A program made the translations under genes and the position numbers. A model generated the notes under the pieces. The model worked only from the letters and a program-made list of their open reading frames with translations. It searched no databases and was not told the DNA's origin. A DNA stretch of 64,000 nt from Planctomycetota bacterium (lineage in GTDB: Bacteria; Planctomycetota; Planctomycetia; Pirellulales; Pirellulaceae): positions 1 through 64,000 of the forward strand of contig JAPLNI010000042.1 of NCBI GenBank assembly GCA_026692865.1, read 5' to 3'. Positions 34,618 to 43,222 of the stretch are shown piece after piece (position 1 is the stretch's first letter; each line of letters begins with the position of its first letter).

Positions 34618-37101
34618 ATGGCACTGATCATTCGATTGCTTGGCGTTATAGGATTTGTCGCCTGCTCGCTTGTTGATTTGCAGTGCTCTATCGCCCAGGC
34701 ACAATCCGACGCAATAGAGCTGCAAGAATCACTCCCTGCGCCAAGTACAAAGCCTGCAGCAGGAACGGTTTTGATGACCCTTCAAGGCAGCGTCAAATTG
34801 GATGCGTTAGTAGGTTTTATTTCGCAAAGAATTGGCATTAAGTTTGAATACAGCAACGAGATTGCTGCGAGAACCATCACGATTCGTACTCCAGAAGAGA
34901 TACCAGTCTCTTCGTTACCACAGTTGCTCGGTAGTGTTCTGCGTACCGAACGCCTGGTCCTAGCTGACTCCGATACACCCGGTTGGAAACGCATTGTTGC
35001 GGCCGCTGACATGAAGCGATTCGCTGTTCCAGGCAATAACATTCAGACACTTGCCGACAAAGGCCCGGCGTCTGTCGTAACACAAGTCTTCGTGTTGCAG
35101 GCGATCGAAGTCGCTGAACTAACTGGACTTAATGGAGTGCTGCAACCATTCTTAAGTGGCCCCGAAGCATCAATCATCGCTGTCCCAAGTGCTAACTCGA
35201 TAGTTGTGACGGACTACGCTTCAAGTGTAAAGACGATTGCCGACTTAATCGATCTTATCGACGGCCCAGAAAGCGAAGGGGTCTTTAAGATCTACGAAGC
35301 AAAGTATCAGACAACACTAAGCCTTAGCGATCAGGTCAAAGGTATCCTTGCAACTCAATCGCCAACAGCAGGAAAAGATGACAAATCTTCCCGAGTAAGA
35401 CTTTTCACGTCACCGGTTGGCAATCGCATCGTAGTGGCTGGCAACGTGGACTTGGTGAATCGAGCCCTTGAATTGATGAAGCAATTAGATGTCTCACTTG
35501 GAATGACAACTGTTGTCTATCGTATTCGAAATACTACAGCCGAGCGGGTCGACAAACTGATTAAAGGTTTTGTTGAGCCACCAAATGACGAATCGTCCTA
35601 TCAGACAACGGTAGATGAAGACGGAAATCTTTTAGTCGTTAGAGGCTCGGCGGAAGTTCACCGACAGATTGCAAAACTCATCGCCGAACTCGACACGTCA
35701 GTCGATGCAGAAGACAGCCCGATCCAATATTACAAGCTTCGTAACGCAAGCGCCATTGATGTCCTCTATTCGTTATTGGCATTGCAAGATGCTTACGGCA
35801 CAGGTGGATTTAACAATGGAATGCAAGGCGCCTTCAACTCGCCATTCGGTGGTGGCGGCTTTGGATTTCCCGGAATGATGTCGCCTTTGGGGATGAATCA
35901 AAATGGCATGGCCGTTGTTCCGCTACCACTCGCACCCAACGACAATAATCGTCAACCGATCGTGCCACAGCAGCAAAACCCAATGGCCCGACCTACAACC
36001 GCCTCTGGCCCGGAAAATGCCTCTGGCATGCAAAACGGAAACACCCAGAACGGCTTTATGGGGAACGGTCAAACAGGCGGCCAAACTGCTGGTGGATTTG
36101 GCGGGGCCGGTTTTGGAGCAGCAGGTTTTGGCGGGGCTGGCGGCGGTGGCGGCGGCGGGGTCGCAACGCTTCCCGGTGGCGCTCGTGTCTCGGCAGACAT
36201 TTCGACTAATAGCTTAATTGTTTACGCTCCATCAAGTGTCCAACAACTCTATGCCAAACTCATTGAACAGCTCGATCAACGTCGACCCCAGGTCCTCATC
36301 GAAGCTCAAATCATCGCCGTCAACACAAGCAATAACTACACACTAGGTGTCGAGATCTCCGCCGGAGACCGCAGCGGATTGAAGCGGCTATTCGAGTTCA
36401 CGTCGTTTGGACTGAGCGAGGTAAATCCCGTCAATGGAGCCCTACGAATCATTCCCGGCACTGGCTTCAATGGTACACTGGTAGATCCCGATGTCGCTGA
36501 TGCAGTCGTTCGCGCTTTGGCTACGCATTCACGTGCGAGAGTCTTAGCGGCTCCCAAAATACTGGTCAACGATAACAGCACTGGTAAACTAGAAAGTGTT
36601 CGAAGCGTACCATTCGCCAGTATCAATGCCTCTCAAACAGTCTCCACAACCAGCCTCGGTGGTGACCAGCAAGCAGGAACGATCATTACCGTAACGCCCC
36701 ACATCAACGAAGACGATCACTTGCAACTCGAATTTGATGTGGAGTTTAGCACCTTCACTGGAACGGGTTCGGCAGGATTGCCCCCGGCTCGTCAGATCGA
36801 TCGCGTTGGTAGTTCGGTTACAATCCCCGATGGGCAAACTATCGTGGTGGGCGGATTGAAGCGGATAAGTGGCGATCAGTCCTTTACTGGAGTTCCATTT
36901 CTGGAAAAAATTCCTATCATCCGTGACTTAACAAGCCTCACCACCGATAACCGCTCGAGCGTATCCTTCTTTCTGTTTATCAAGCCGATGGTCTTGCGTG
37001 ACTCCCATTTCGCAGACCTTCAGTACTTGTCTGATACGGAAGCAGGCAAGGCGGAGATTCCAGGAGCTTTCCCGACCAGCCAGCCCGAACTCATTCGTTA
37101 A
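34618..37101 (+). CDS. gspD: Type II secretion secretin (GspD-like)
   Basis: An 827-residue outer-membrane secretin. A signal peptide (LIIRLLGVIGFVACSLVDLQ) leads to an N0-like domain (about residues 50-140) and N1/N2-type repeats (about 150-395; IAVPSANSIVVTDYASSVKT). A Gly/Asn/Gln/Met-rich low-complexity insert follows (about 395-520, with runs of GGAGFGAAGFGGAGGGG), then the N3 and secretin domain from about 525 to the end. The secretin core includes VLIEAQIIAVNTSNNYTLGV and VPFLEKIPIIRDL near the end. It forms the channel through which folded proteins leave. It heads the T2SS operon; gspE follows after 5 bp. The long glycine-rich insert is unusual. Confidence 0.92.
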   Translation: MALIIRLLGVIGFVACSLVDLQCSIAQAQSDAIELQESLPAPSTKPAAGTVLMTLQGSVKLDALVGFISQRIGIKFEYSNEIAARTITIRTPEEIPVSSLPQLLGSVLRTERLVLADSDTPGWKRIVAAADMKRFAVPGNNIQTLADKGPASVVTQVFVLQAIEVAELTGLNGVLQPFLSGPEASIIAVPSANSIVVTDYASSVKTIADLIDLIDGPESEGVFKIYEAKYQTTLSLSDQVKGILATQSPTAGKDDKSSRVRLFTSPVGNRIVVAGNVDLVNRALELMKQLDVSLGMTTVVYRIRNTTAERVDKLIKGFVEPPNDESSYQTTVDEDGNLLVVRGSAEVHRQIAKLIAELDTSVDAEDSPIQYYKLRNASAIDVLYSLLALQDAYGTGGFNNGMQGAFNSPFGGGGFGFPGMMSPLGMNQNGMAVVPLPLAPNDNNRQPIVPQQQNPMARPTTASGPENASGMQNGNTQNGFMGNGQTGGQTAGGFGGAGFGAAGFGGAGGGGGGGVATLPGGARVSADISTNSLIVYAPSSVQQLYAKLIEQLDQRRPQVLIEAQIIAVNTSNNYTLGVEISAGDRSGLKRLFEFTSFGLSEVNPVNGALRIIPGTGFNGTLVDPDVADAVVRALATHSRARVLAAPKILVNDNSTGKLESVRSVPFASINASQTVSTTSLGGDQQAGTIITVTPHINEDDHLQLEFDVEFSTFTGTGSAGLPPARQIDRVGSSVTIPDGQTIVVGGLKRISGDQSFTGVPFLEKIPIIRDLTSLTTDNRSSVSFFLFIKPMVLRDSHFADLQYLSDTEAGKAEIPGAFPTSQPELIR

Positions 37102-37106
37102 ATCCA

Positions 37107-38645
37107 ATGCCGCGACTCCAAGAACTCGCCCATCGACTCTCGCTTCCCATCGAGTCTGATTTGTCCGGCTATCGAGCTTCTCCCGAGTTTATTCGCCAGT
37201 TCCCGATCGGATACGTTCGAGAGCATCAAATCATCGGCTTGCAAGCTCCGAACTCCAAAGAAAACCAAGCGACTGAATCTGCTATTAGTCTAGCTATCAG
37301 CGACGAAAAGGCCTGGCCTCAACTGGATATTGTCTCTCGAAAACTACGACACTCGGTTCGCCCATTGCTCGCCGATGCAGAACAAATTCGCCTTGCCATT
37401 ATTGCTGCTTATTCGGTCCGCGATGGAGAGGCCGAGCAGGTCTTGGAATCGATCGGTGCAGAATCGATCATAGATCAGCTTGCGGTACTTGCTTCGCGTG
37501 AAGACTTGCTGGATGCCGATGGACGCGCTCCGATTATTCGACTCGTCAATCAACTGATATTTGATGCTGTCGTGGCCGGTGCATCAGACATTCACATCCA
37601 ACCGTACGAAGGTTGTGTCAAGGTTCGTCAACGGATAGACGGTGTCTTGTTCGATAGCTTTGAAATCCCGAAATCCATTCAGGAAGAAGTCCTTACGCGT
37701 ATAAAAGTCTTAGGGAAAATGAACATCGCGGAGAAGCGGCTTCCACAAGACGGACGCGCGACCGTTCAACTGGGTGATCGAGTTATCGACTTGCGAATTG
37801 CATCGTTACCAACAAGTCATAACGAGCGTATCGTGATTCGTTTGCTCGATAAGAGTGCACGACTCTACACGCTCGATGAACTCGGGATGCCACCGGTGAC
37901 CCTAAAGCAATGGCAGTCTTTGATACGAGTCGATCACGGGATGATCCTTGTTACGGGGCCAACAGGAAGCGGAAAGAGTACAACTCTTTACGGTGCTTTG
38001 CAAGAAATCAATTCCAAAGAAGCTAACATTCTTACTCTGGAAGACCCGATCGAATACCAGCTAGATGGCATCAGCCAAACGCAAATCAATGAGAAAAAGG
38101 GGATGACATTCGCCTCGGGGATGAGAAGCCTCCTTCGACAAGATCCAGACATCATCATGGTCGGCGAAATTCGAGATCGTGAAACTGCAAATATGGCCAT
38201 TCAAGCGTCTCTTACGGGTCACCTTGTCTTCAGTACCCTGCATACAAACGACGCAGCGAGCGCCATTACTCGGTTGCTCGACTTAGGCGTTGAACCCTAT
38301 TTGGTTGCCAGTTCGCTGGTCGCCTCTTTGGCGCAAAGACTTGTTCGGCAGCTTTGCCCAAATTGCAAAGTCATCCATGATGATGGTTCCGCCTCGCCCA
38401 CAGGCTGTGATCGATGTCGGCAATCTGGCTTCAAAGGACGGATAGGACTTTTTGAGCTACTGGTTACAAACGACCGCATTCGTACGCTGATTCAATCGCG
38501 TGAGAACGCAACAACCATACGCCAGTCGGCTATCGAAACTGGAATGACACTCCTGTTTGAAGATGGACAAAACAAAATCAAACAAGGCCGAACCACTCTG
38601 GATGAAGTACTGCGAGTAACCAGCCTGCAATCGGTGGTGGGTTAA
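37107..38645 (+). CDS. gspE: T2SS ATPase (GspE-like)
   Basis: A 512-residue cytoplasmic secretion ATPase. The N-terminal domain is about 135 residues. The nucleotide-binding core has Walker A (GPTGSGKSTTLYGALQ, about residue 287), an Asp box, and the Walker B/His box (RQDPDIIMVGEIRDRETANM). Near the C-terminus are four cysteines of the zinc-binding CM domain (CPNC ... CDRC), as in T2SS and type IV pilus ATPases. It powers assembly of the pseudopilus. It lies 5 bp after gspD and overlaps gspF by one base. Start: ATG at 37107. Confidence 0.95.
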   Translation: MPRLQELAHRLSLPIESDLSGYRASPEFIRQFPIGYVREHQIIGLQAPNSKENQATESAISLAISDEKAWPQLDIVSRKLRHSVRPLLADAEQIRLAIIAAYSVRDGEAEQVLESIGAESIIDQLAVLASREDLLDADGRAPIIRLVNQLIFDAVVAGASDIHIQPYEGCVKVRQRIDGVLFDSFEIPKSIQEEVLTRIKVLGKMNIAEKRLPQDGRATVQLGDRVIDLRIASLPTSHNERIVIRLLDKSARLYTLDELGMPPVTLKQWQSLIRVDHGMILVTGPTGSGKSTTLYGALQEINSKEANILTLEDPIEYQLDGISQTQINEKKGMTFASGMRSLLRQDPDIIMVGEIRDRETANMAIQASLTGHLVFSTLHTNDAASAITRLLDLGVEPYLVASSLVASLAQRLVRQLCPNCKVIHDDGSASPTGCDRCRQSGFKGRIGLFELLVTNDRIRTLIQSRENATTIRQSAIETGMTLLFEDGQNKIKQGRTTLDEVLRVTSLQSVVG

Positions 38646-39856
38646 TGCCACTTTTTTCTTACAACGGTCTCGATTCCAATCGCATCGCGATCAAGGGCTC
38701 TACTGTCGCAGATTCACCACGACAGGCGCGTGATCAATTGCGCTCGCAGGGTATCGTAGTTCAATCGCTTCAGGAATCGAATCCTGCTTCAACACGATCC
38801 TGGATCCCATCGTTGTCTTCGCGACGTGGTCGAACGCAGTGGACCACAGGTTCGCACGAGTTGTCGATGCTACTTCGTGCAGGAATACCACTGCTCGAAG
38901 CGCTGGATACACTCGCCGCCCAGCACAGGGGAGCTTTTCGAACAGCGATCATCCGCGTTCGGGATCGTGTCGCTTCGGGATCATCGTTGGCTGATGCGAT
39001 GATGGAGAACTCCGATGTTTTTGATATCGCTTCTATTCGTTTGATCGAAGTCGGAGAAAACGCGGGGACGCTGGAAACAGTCCTGGAACAACTGTCCGAT
39101 TACAAGCAACGAATGGCTCAGTTTGGTGATAAGGTTTTTACTGCTTTGCTTTACCCGGCGTTTCTCCTTGTCTTTGGAATGATTGGGACGATCTTTTTAA
39201 TGACGTGGGTTCTTCCACCGTTATTCGAGAATCTAGAGGAAACAGTGAGCGTCCTTCCGTGGCCCACACGAGTCGCAAAAGCCATGAGTGAGTTGGTCGT
39301 TGGATACGGCCTGTGGCTGCTTGCTGCAGTGGTGGTCTTGTCAATAATCACCGTCGCCGCACTTCGCACCAAGGGCGGTAAAGAATGGCTTGATCGGATG
39401 CTTCTTCAATTGCCTGTGATCGGAACGATGTTGATCAAGCAAAACGTATCTCGCATTGCCATGATCGTTGGCTTGCTTTCGCGAAGTGGTTTAACCCTTC
39501 CAAACGCAGTTCAACTTGCGGCCAGTTCCACCAACAATAGCGTGCTCCGCAAAGCTCTCGAAACCGCTTGCGAGGATATGGCCTCTGGGAAGGAACTCTC
39601 GGAGTCGCTCGAACGGTCCGGGATTTTCCCTCCGCTCGCCGTTCGCGTTTTTTCGGTTGGTCGCGACACGGGTAAATTGGACGACATGCTCACAAGGCTC
39701 AGCGATGATTACAATCAACAGCTAGCAGTCGCTTCGGCGCGCTTGACAGCGCTACTGGAGCCGGTATTAATTCTAGTCCTTGCTGTGTTTGTCGGTTTCT
39801 TGCTCTTGGCGACGATTCTGCCAATTCTCCAAGCGGGTAACCTTCAGGCGTCGTAA
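38645..39856 (+). CDS. gspF: T2SS inner-membrane protein (GspF-like)
   Basis: A 403-residue membrane platform protein with two T2SSF domains (about residues 65-190 and 270-395), each with hydrophobic segments (ALLYPAFLLVFGMIGTIFLMT, VYGLWLLAAVVVLSIITVAA and the C-terminal VLILVLAVFVGFLLLATIL). The motif ARPAG-like LLRAGIPLLEALDTLA in the first domain is typical. GspF anchors the ATPase to the pseudopilus base. It overlaps the end of gspE by one base, indicating translational coupling, and is followed by the pseudopilin genes. Confidence 0.95.
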   Translation: MPLFSYNGLDSNRIAIKGSTVADSPRQARDQLRSQGIVVQSLQESNPASTRSWIPSLSSRRGRTQWTTGSHELSMLLRAGIPLLEALDTLAAQHRGAFRTAIIRVRDRVASGSSLADAMMENSDVFDIASIRLIEVGENAGTLETVLEQLSDYKQRMAQFGDKVFTALLYPAFLLVFGMIGTIFLMTWVLPPLFENLEETVSVLPWPTRVAKAMSELVVGYGLWLLAAVVVLSIITVAALRTKGGKEWLDRMLLQLPVIGTMLIKQNVSRIAMIVGLLSRSGLTLPNAVQLAASSTNNSVLRKALETACEDMASGKELSESLERSGIFPPLAVRVFSVGRDTGKLDDMLTRLSDDYNQQLAVASARLTALLEPVLILVLAVFVGFLLLATILPILQAGNLQAS

Positions 39857-39889
39857 GCGAAGTTTAAGATTCATTCAGGTGGACCCAAA

Positions 39890-40456
39890 ATGCAATACGA
39901 GCCTAAGATCATCTCAGTCGAAACGTCTCAATGTAAACCTAGGGGTACCCCTGAGCCGATGGCGTTAGCCACGGGTTCCCCCCGTTTCCCAAATTTTGTA
40001 TTTCCCCTCGAAGCAAGCGTCGATAGCTCGCAGAAAAAACCAGCCCCACGTCAAGCGTTTTCGCTCGTGGAGTTAATGGTTGTGATGATCATTATTGGGC
40101 TCTTAAGTAGCTTGGTCGCCGTGCAAACTCGAAGCTACTTGATTGCGAGTAAACAAAACGCAGCTCGCGCTGAAATCGCAACGATGGTGAGTGCTATCGA
40201 ATCCTTCTACGCGGACCAGTCGCGTTACCCAACGAACGATGAAGGAATTGAAATACTGACTCAGGGAACCAAAAGTTTTCCAGACGGTTTTCTTAAAAAG
40301 CTACCGCTTGATCCATGGCGTAACCCGTACGAATACGTGAGTCCAGGAGCTAACTCGCCTTTCGAGATCGTTTGTCTTGGCGCTGACGGTCGAGAAGGAG
40401 GCGAAGGTGGTGACACCGATATCACTAGCGAGACACTCGATGCGAAATCAAAGTAA
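39890..40456 (+). CDS. gspG: Major pseudopilin-like protein (GspG) with a repeat inside its leader
   Basis: A 188-residue class-III-type prepilin. The methylation/cleavage region is PRQA^FSLVELMVVMIIIGLL; here Ala replaces the usual Gly before the cleavage site. The hydrophobic helix and a GspG-like globular domain follow (YPTNDEGIEILTQ, LDPWRNPYEYVSPG and a calcium-loop-like GADGREGGEGGDTD end). Normal leaders are short, but the frame opens about 58 residues before the cleavage site because a 33-bp dispersed repeat (39952-39984) lies within it. An alternative ATG at 39959, inside the repeat, would still leave a leader of about 35 residues. gspG starts 33 bp after gspF. Confidence 0.9.
   Translation: MQYEPKIISVETSQCKPRGTPEPMALATGSPRFPNFVFPLEASVDSSQKKPAPRQAFSLVELMVVMIIIGLLSSLVAVQTRSYLIASKQNAARAEIATMVSAIESFYADQSRYPTNDEGIEILTQGTKSFPDGFLKKLPLDPWRNPYEYVSPGANSPFEIVCLGADGREGGEGGDTDITSETLDAKSK
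39952..39984 (+). repeat. 33-bp dispersed repeat, copy 1 (inside the gspG leader)
   Basis: Identical over 33 bp to 54803-54835. It contains GGC-GTTA-GCC and CGGG-TTCC-CCCG self-complementary parts, so each copy can form a pair of small hairpins. Immediately upstream is a 12-bp palindrome, AGGGGTACCCCT (39941-39952). The location in an open reading frame upstream of the prepilin cleavage site is unusual for a non-coding repeat. Confidence 0.85.
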
Positions 40457-40931
40457 CCCTGCAAGACAAGCCTTCACCATGCTCGAGCTGGTCGCGGTTC
40501 TTGTCATGCTCGGTTTGATTTCTGCGTTTGGCATGTTCGCTGTCTCAGGCCAACTGGATCAAGCTCGATTAAGTCATTTAGCACAATCGATTGCCAACGC
40601 AGATCGAAAGGAACGCGATACCTCTCGCAAAAGCCCCACCGCTGGAAGCCTAACGTTCGATAAATCAATGAGACGACTACGCTACGAGAATTCGGTTCAC
40701 ACGATCGATCTTAAGGATAATCTCAAAATTGCCGAGTTGATCATCGGCTCAGGCAAATCAAATGAACGTTCCGTCGTTTTTTCGCACGCAGGGCAGAGTT
40801 CAACCTACGCATTACGACTTGAAACCAAACGTGGCGCTATGAACTGGATCGTTGTGATAGGAATTACTGGACAGATCCTCTTCAGTGACGATTCAAATCA
40901 GGTCCGTTCCCTGCTTGCCTTGGGGGGATGA
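40440..40931 (+). CDS. gspH: Minor pseudopilin (GspH-like)
   Basis: A 163-residue prepilin. The frame opens at 40377, but the ATG at 40440 is chosen because it gives a short leader (MRNQSNPARQA) before FTMLELVAVLVMLGLISAFG. Ala again precedes the cleavage site. The C-terminal part has a beta-rich globular domain. It overlaps gspG by 17 bp and gspI by 4 bp, showing tight operon packing. Assignment as H rather than another minor pseudopilin rests mainly on gene order. Confidence 0.85.
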   Translation: MRNQSNPARQAFTMLELVAVLVMLGLISAFGMFAVSGQLDQARLSHLAQSIANADRKERDTSRKSPTAGSLTFDKSMRRLRYENSVHTIDLKDNLKIAELIIGSGKSNERSVVFSHAGQSSTYALRLETKRGAMNWIVVIGITGQILFSDDSNQVRSLLALGG

Positions 40932-41434
40932 AGATGGGTTTGATTACTGAACATGTGACGAATCGCAGAGCATTTACGCTTCTGGAAGTCATCGTCGGCC
41001 TCTTCCTTATGGGCTCATTGGTCGCGTCGTCGTTGGTAGCACTCTCTGCTCATCAACATGCGATCGTGCTCGCCAAGCAGAAGCACCAAGCCAATGATAT
41101 TGTCGAAACGCTACTCACGAATTGGTACGAAACTCGAGGCGATATCCCCACTCGTAACCAAGGATTCGTGGCTACCGAATTAGCAAGAATCGCAGCAATG
41201 AATTCCGGAGTTCAGTTCGGAATCACCCCAAGCATAAACAACCAGTTAATAAATCCCACGAACGCTGACCAGTGGCTGTGGCGAACTCAACCCGTCGGAT
41301 CGAGAACCGTTTGCGGGTTGCCAGTGGCTGTGATTCGGTTAGAAATTTTTGGAAAAGTTGGAAACCAGAAAACACCGCAAAGCCTCGCCTCGATTGAACT
41401 GATTCAACGACAAGGGATGAGCGTGTTCCAATGA
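40928..41434 (+). CDS. gspI: Minor pseudopilin (GspI-like)
   Basis: A 168-residue prepilin with a leader ending in VTNRRA^FTLLEVIVGLFLMGSLVAS. It is similar to GspI in size, position and the TLLEV start of the helix. In the T2SS tip, GspI, GspJ and GspK form a complex that caps the pseudopilus. It overlaps gspH by 4 bp and gspJ by 4 bp. An ATG two codons later is a possible alternative start. The C-terminal region is beta-rich. Confidence 0.82.
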   Translation: MKMGLITEHVTNRRAFTLLEVIVGLFLMGSLVASSLVALSAHQHAIVLAKQKHQANDIVETLLTNWYETRGDIPTRNQGFVATELARIAAMNSGVQFGITPSINNQLINPTNADQWLWRTQPVGSRTVCGLPVAVIRLEIFGKVGNQKTPQSLASIELIQRQGMSVFQ

Positions 41435-42081
41435 TCAAACCAGCTCGAAACGCATTCACCCTTATCGAGCTATTAGTAGCTATTGTTTTGGGCTCGGTAT
41501 TAATGGGCATATTGATGGGAGTCCTTCGACGTAGCTTTTCCGAAATCACCGTTGCTACTCGTGACGATCCGAGTCTCATCCGTAACGTGCTTCTGTTGGA
41601 GCAGCTAAGGCGAGACTTTTCGAATGCTAGACGCATGCAGATCGGCATCGACCGGTTCGAGTTGGAAGGCTTTATTCATCGTGATCCAGATACGCTTATT
41701 GCGACTCAGCGACCCGCACGCGTTATTTACGAAATCCGAAGAGATCGAAATCAATCCCTTTTAGTTCGACTGCAAATCGAAAGCAACCAGTCAGGTCCGT
41801 TCTCGCCAGGGACTTTTACTGGTCCATTCACGGAAGCCGTCTTTGCGGGAGCGCAACACATGCTCGTTAGCTCTAACCAGGTCGGTATCTCATCGGAATC
41901 GTTGTCTCAAAATGATCGGTTGGCATTCGAGGACGCGGATAAAGTCGGGGCCGGCTCGTCACCGCAATCAGCCAAATCAGTAACTCGACAAAATGTGGTT
42001 CCTAGTTTGGTTCGAGTCATGCTTGTCGATCGGCGCAATAGAACTATTTTCGACCAAACGTTCTCTCGCCAACGTGAGTAA
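41431..42081 (+). CDS. gspJ: Minor pseudopilin (GspJ-like)
   Basis: A 216-residue prepilin with a short leader (MIKPARNA) before FTLIELLVAIVLGSVLMGIL. The globular domain has the larger size expected for GspJ and a DRRNRTIFDQTFSRQRE C-terminal segment. It partners with GspI and GspK at the pseudopilus tip. It starts within the gspI stop codon (ATGA overlap) and is separated from gspK by about 40 bp. Position and length support the J assignment; sequence alone only shows a prepilin. Confidence 0.82.
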   Translation: MIKPARNAFTLIELLVAIVLGSVLMGILMGVLRRSFSEITVATRDDPSLIRNVLLLEQLRRDFSNARRMQIGIDRFELEGFIHRDPDTLIATQRPARVIYEIRRDRNQSLLVRLQIESNQSGPFSPGTFTGPFTEAVFAGAQHMLVSSNQVGISSESLSQNDRLAFEDADKVGAGSSPQSAKSVTRQNVVPSLVRVMLVDRRNRTIFDQTFSRQRE

Positions 42082-42122
42082 GAAAACCACAATAGTTCAT
42101 TAAACGTGTCAGTTTAAAGTTC

Positions 42123-43196
42123 ATGCGAAACACGAATCGTAGCTCCCATCATATTCTCGATCCAACTTCGACACTCCGAAGTTCGGCTGCGAATTGGCAA
42201 TCGCCCGCGAGGAATTCCTCGCGGGGTGGGTTTGTATTGCTGATGGTTTTGGTGGCCATTATCGTAGTGGGAGTCGCAATGACCGCTAGTGCACGACGAA
42301 GTCTCTTGGCCAGTATCTCTGCAATCGAGTCGCAACAGTCGATTCAGCGTCGCTGGGGTAGTTACAGTTGCCAAATGACCCTGCTCGCATCTGCACCCAC
42401 TCTGTTTGAATTCACCGATCGCTCGACACGCCAAGGACGCGGTAAGGCGAAAGCTCTCACCGCGATCCTGGAAGACCGCGTAATCTTGGGCGATCAGATG
42501 TTCGACTTGTTGGTTGCCGACGAAGATGCCAAGGCAAACCTGAACGCGATTTACGACATTGGAGGTCTTCCAGCTGTAGAGACCGCCGTCAGTGACTTGG
42601 CAGGAACTTTCGAATCGCGAACCAGACGACTCGCGCCTGTTCGTGAGAGCGCACGCACTTTGGCATTCAAAAAGCCTGGTAGTGAGAAGTCGAAACCATC
42701 AGGAAATGCCGACTCGAGCGGTACTGCGATCGATCCTTCTGAACTAGTTCCTAAACCGAACAATGCGTTTCCTGCATTTCGCAGTTGGGGCGAAGTCTTT
42801 GATTTGGTACAAGTCAGCCAGATGACCGGAGAAGATCGGCAAGTCGCAAAAATGACACGAAAATTAAGTCTCTTGGGTTCGGGACAACTCAATGTTTTTC
42901 GTGCGTCAGACGAGACGGTCTTGGCTGTGTGTCAAGCGGCCGTTTCAAAAGCGCTTGCAAGTCGCGTTCTTTTGGAAATACGAGAAACTTCAATTCGTGA
43001 AACGGATTTACTCTTAGAGCGAACAGTAAAGAATGAAGAAGATCGCCAAAAACTACTTGTTCTACTAGGGTCGACATCTCGGAGCTTTTCCATCTGGATA
43101 GAAACCACCACAAAAAATTCCCGCCAACAACGTTTTGCTGTCCAATCTCCAAATGATTTCGGAAACGTGCAAATCACCGAGTTCTCCTTCGAGTAA
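42123..43196 (+). CDS. gspK: Minor pseudopilin (GspK-like)
   Basis: A 357-residue prepilin-type protein. The N-terminal leader ends SSRGG^FVLLMVLVAIIVVGVA, with the Gly-Phe cleavage point near residue 38. GspK is the largest pseudopilin and this length fits; it has an alpha-helical domain (NLNAIYDIGGLPAVETAVS). The hydrophobic helix lacks the Glu at position 5 found in most other pilins, as is usual for GspK. The leader DNA contains a 22-bp perfect palindrome (42204-42225). A spacing of 26 bp separates it from the next gene. Confidence 0.83.
   Translation: MRNTNRSSHHILDPTSTLRSSAANWQSPARNSSRGGFVLLMVLVAIIVVGVAMTASARRSLLASISAIESQQSIQRRWGSYSCQMTLLASAPTLFEFTDRSTRQGRGKAKALTAILEDRVILGDQMFDLLVADEDAKANLNAIYDIGGLPAVETAVSDLAGTFESRTRRLAPVRESARTLAFKKPGSEKSKPSGNADSSGTAIDPSELVPKPNNAFPAFRSWGEVFDLVQVSQMTGEDRQVAKMTRKLSLLGSGQLNVFRASDETVLAVCQAAVSKALASRVLLEIRETSIRETDLLLERTVKNEEDRQKLLVLLGSTSRSFSIWIETTTKNSRQQRFAVQSPNDFGNVQITEFSFE
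42204..42225. repeat. 22-bp perfect palindrome inside the gspK leader
   Basis: CGCGAGGAATTCCTCGCG with two more paired bases at each end. It codes for PARNSSR just before the prepilin cleavage site. Like the 33-bp repeat in gspG, it adds residues to a leader that is normally short. Confidence 0.7.
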
Positions 43197-43222
43197 TTCA
43201 AACTTTCGTTAGAATAATAATT

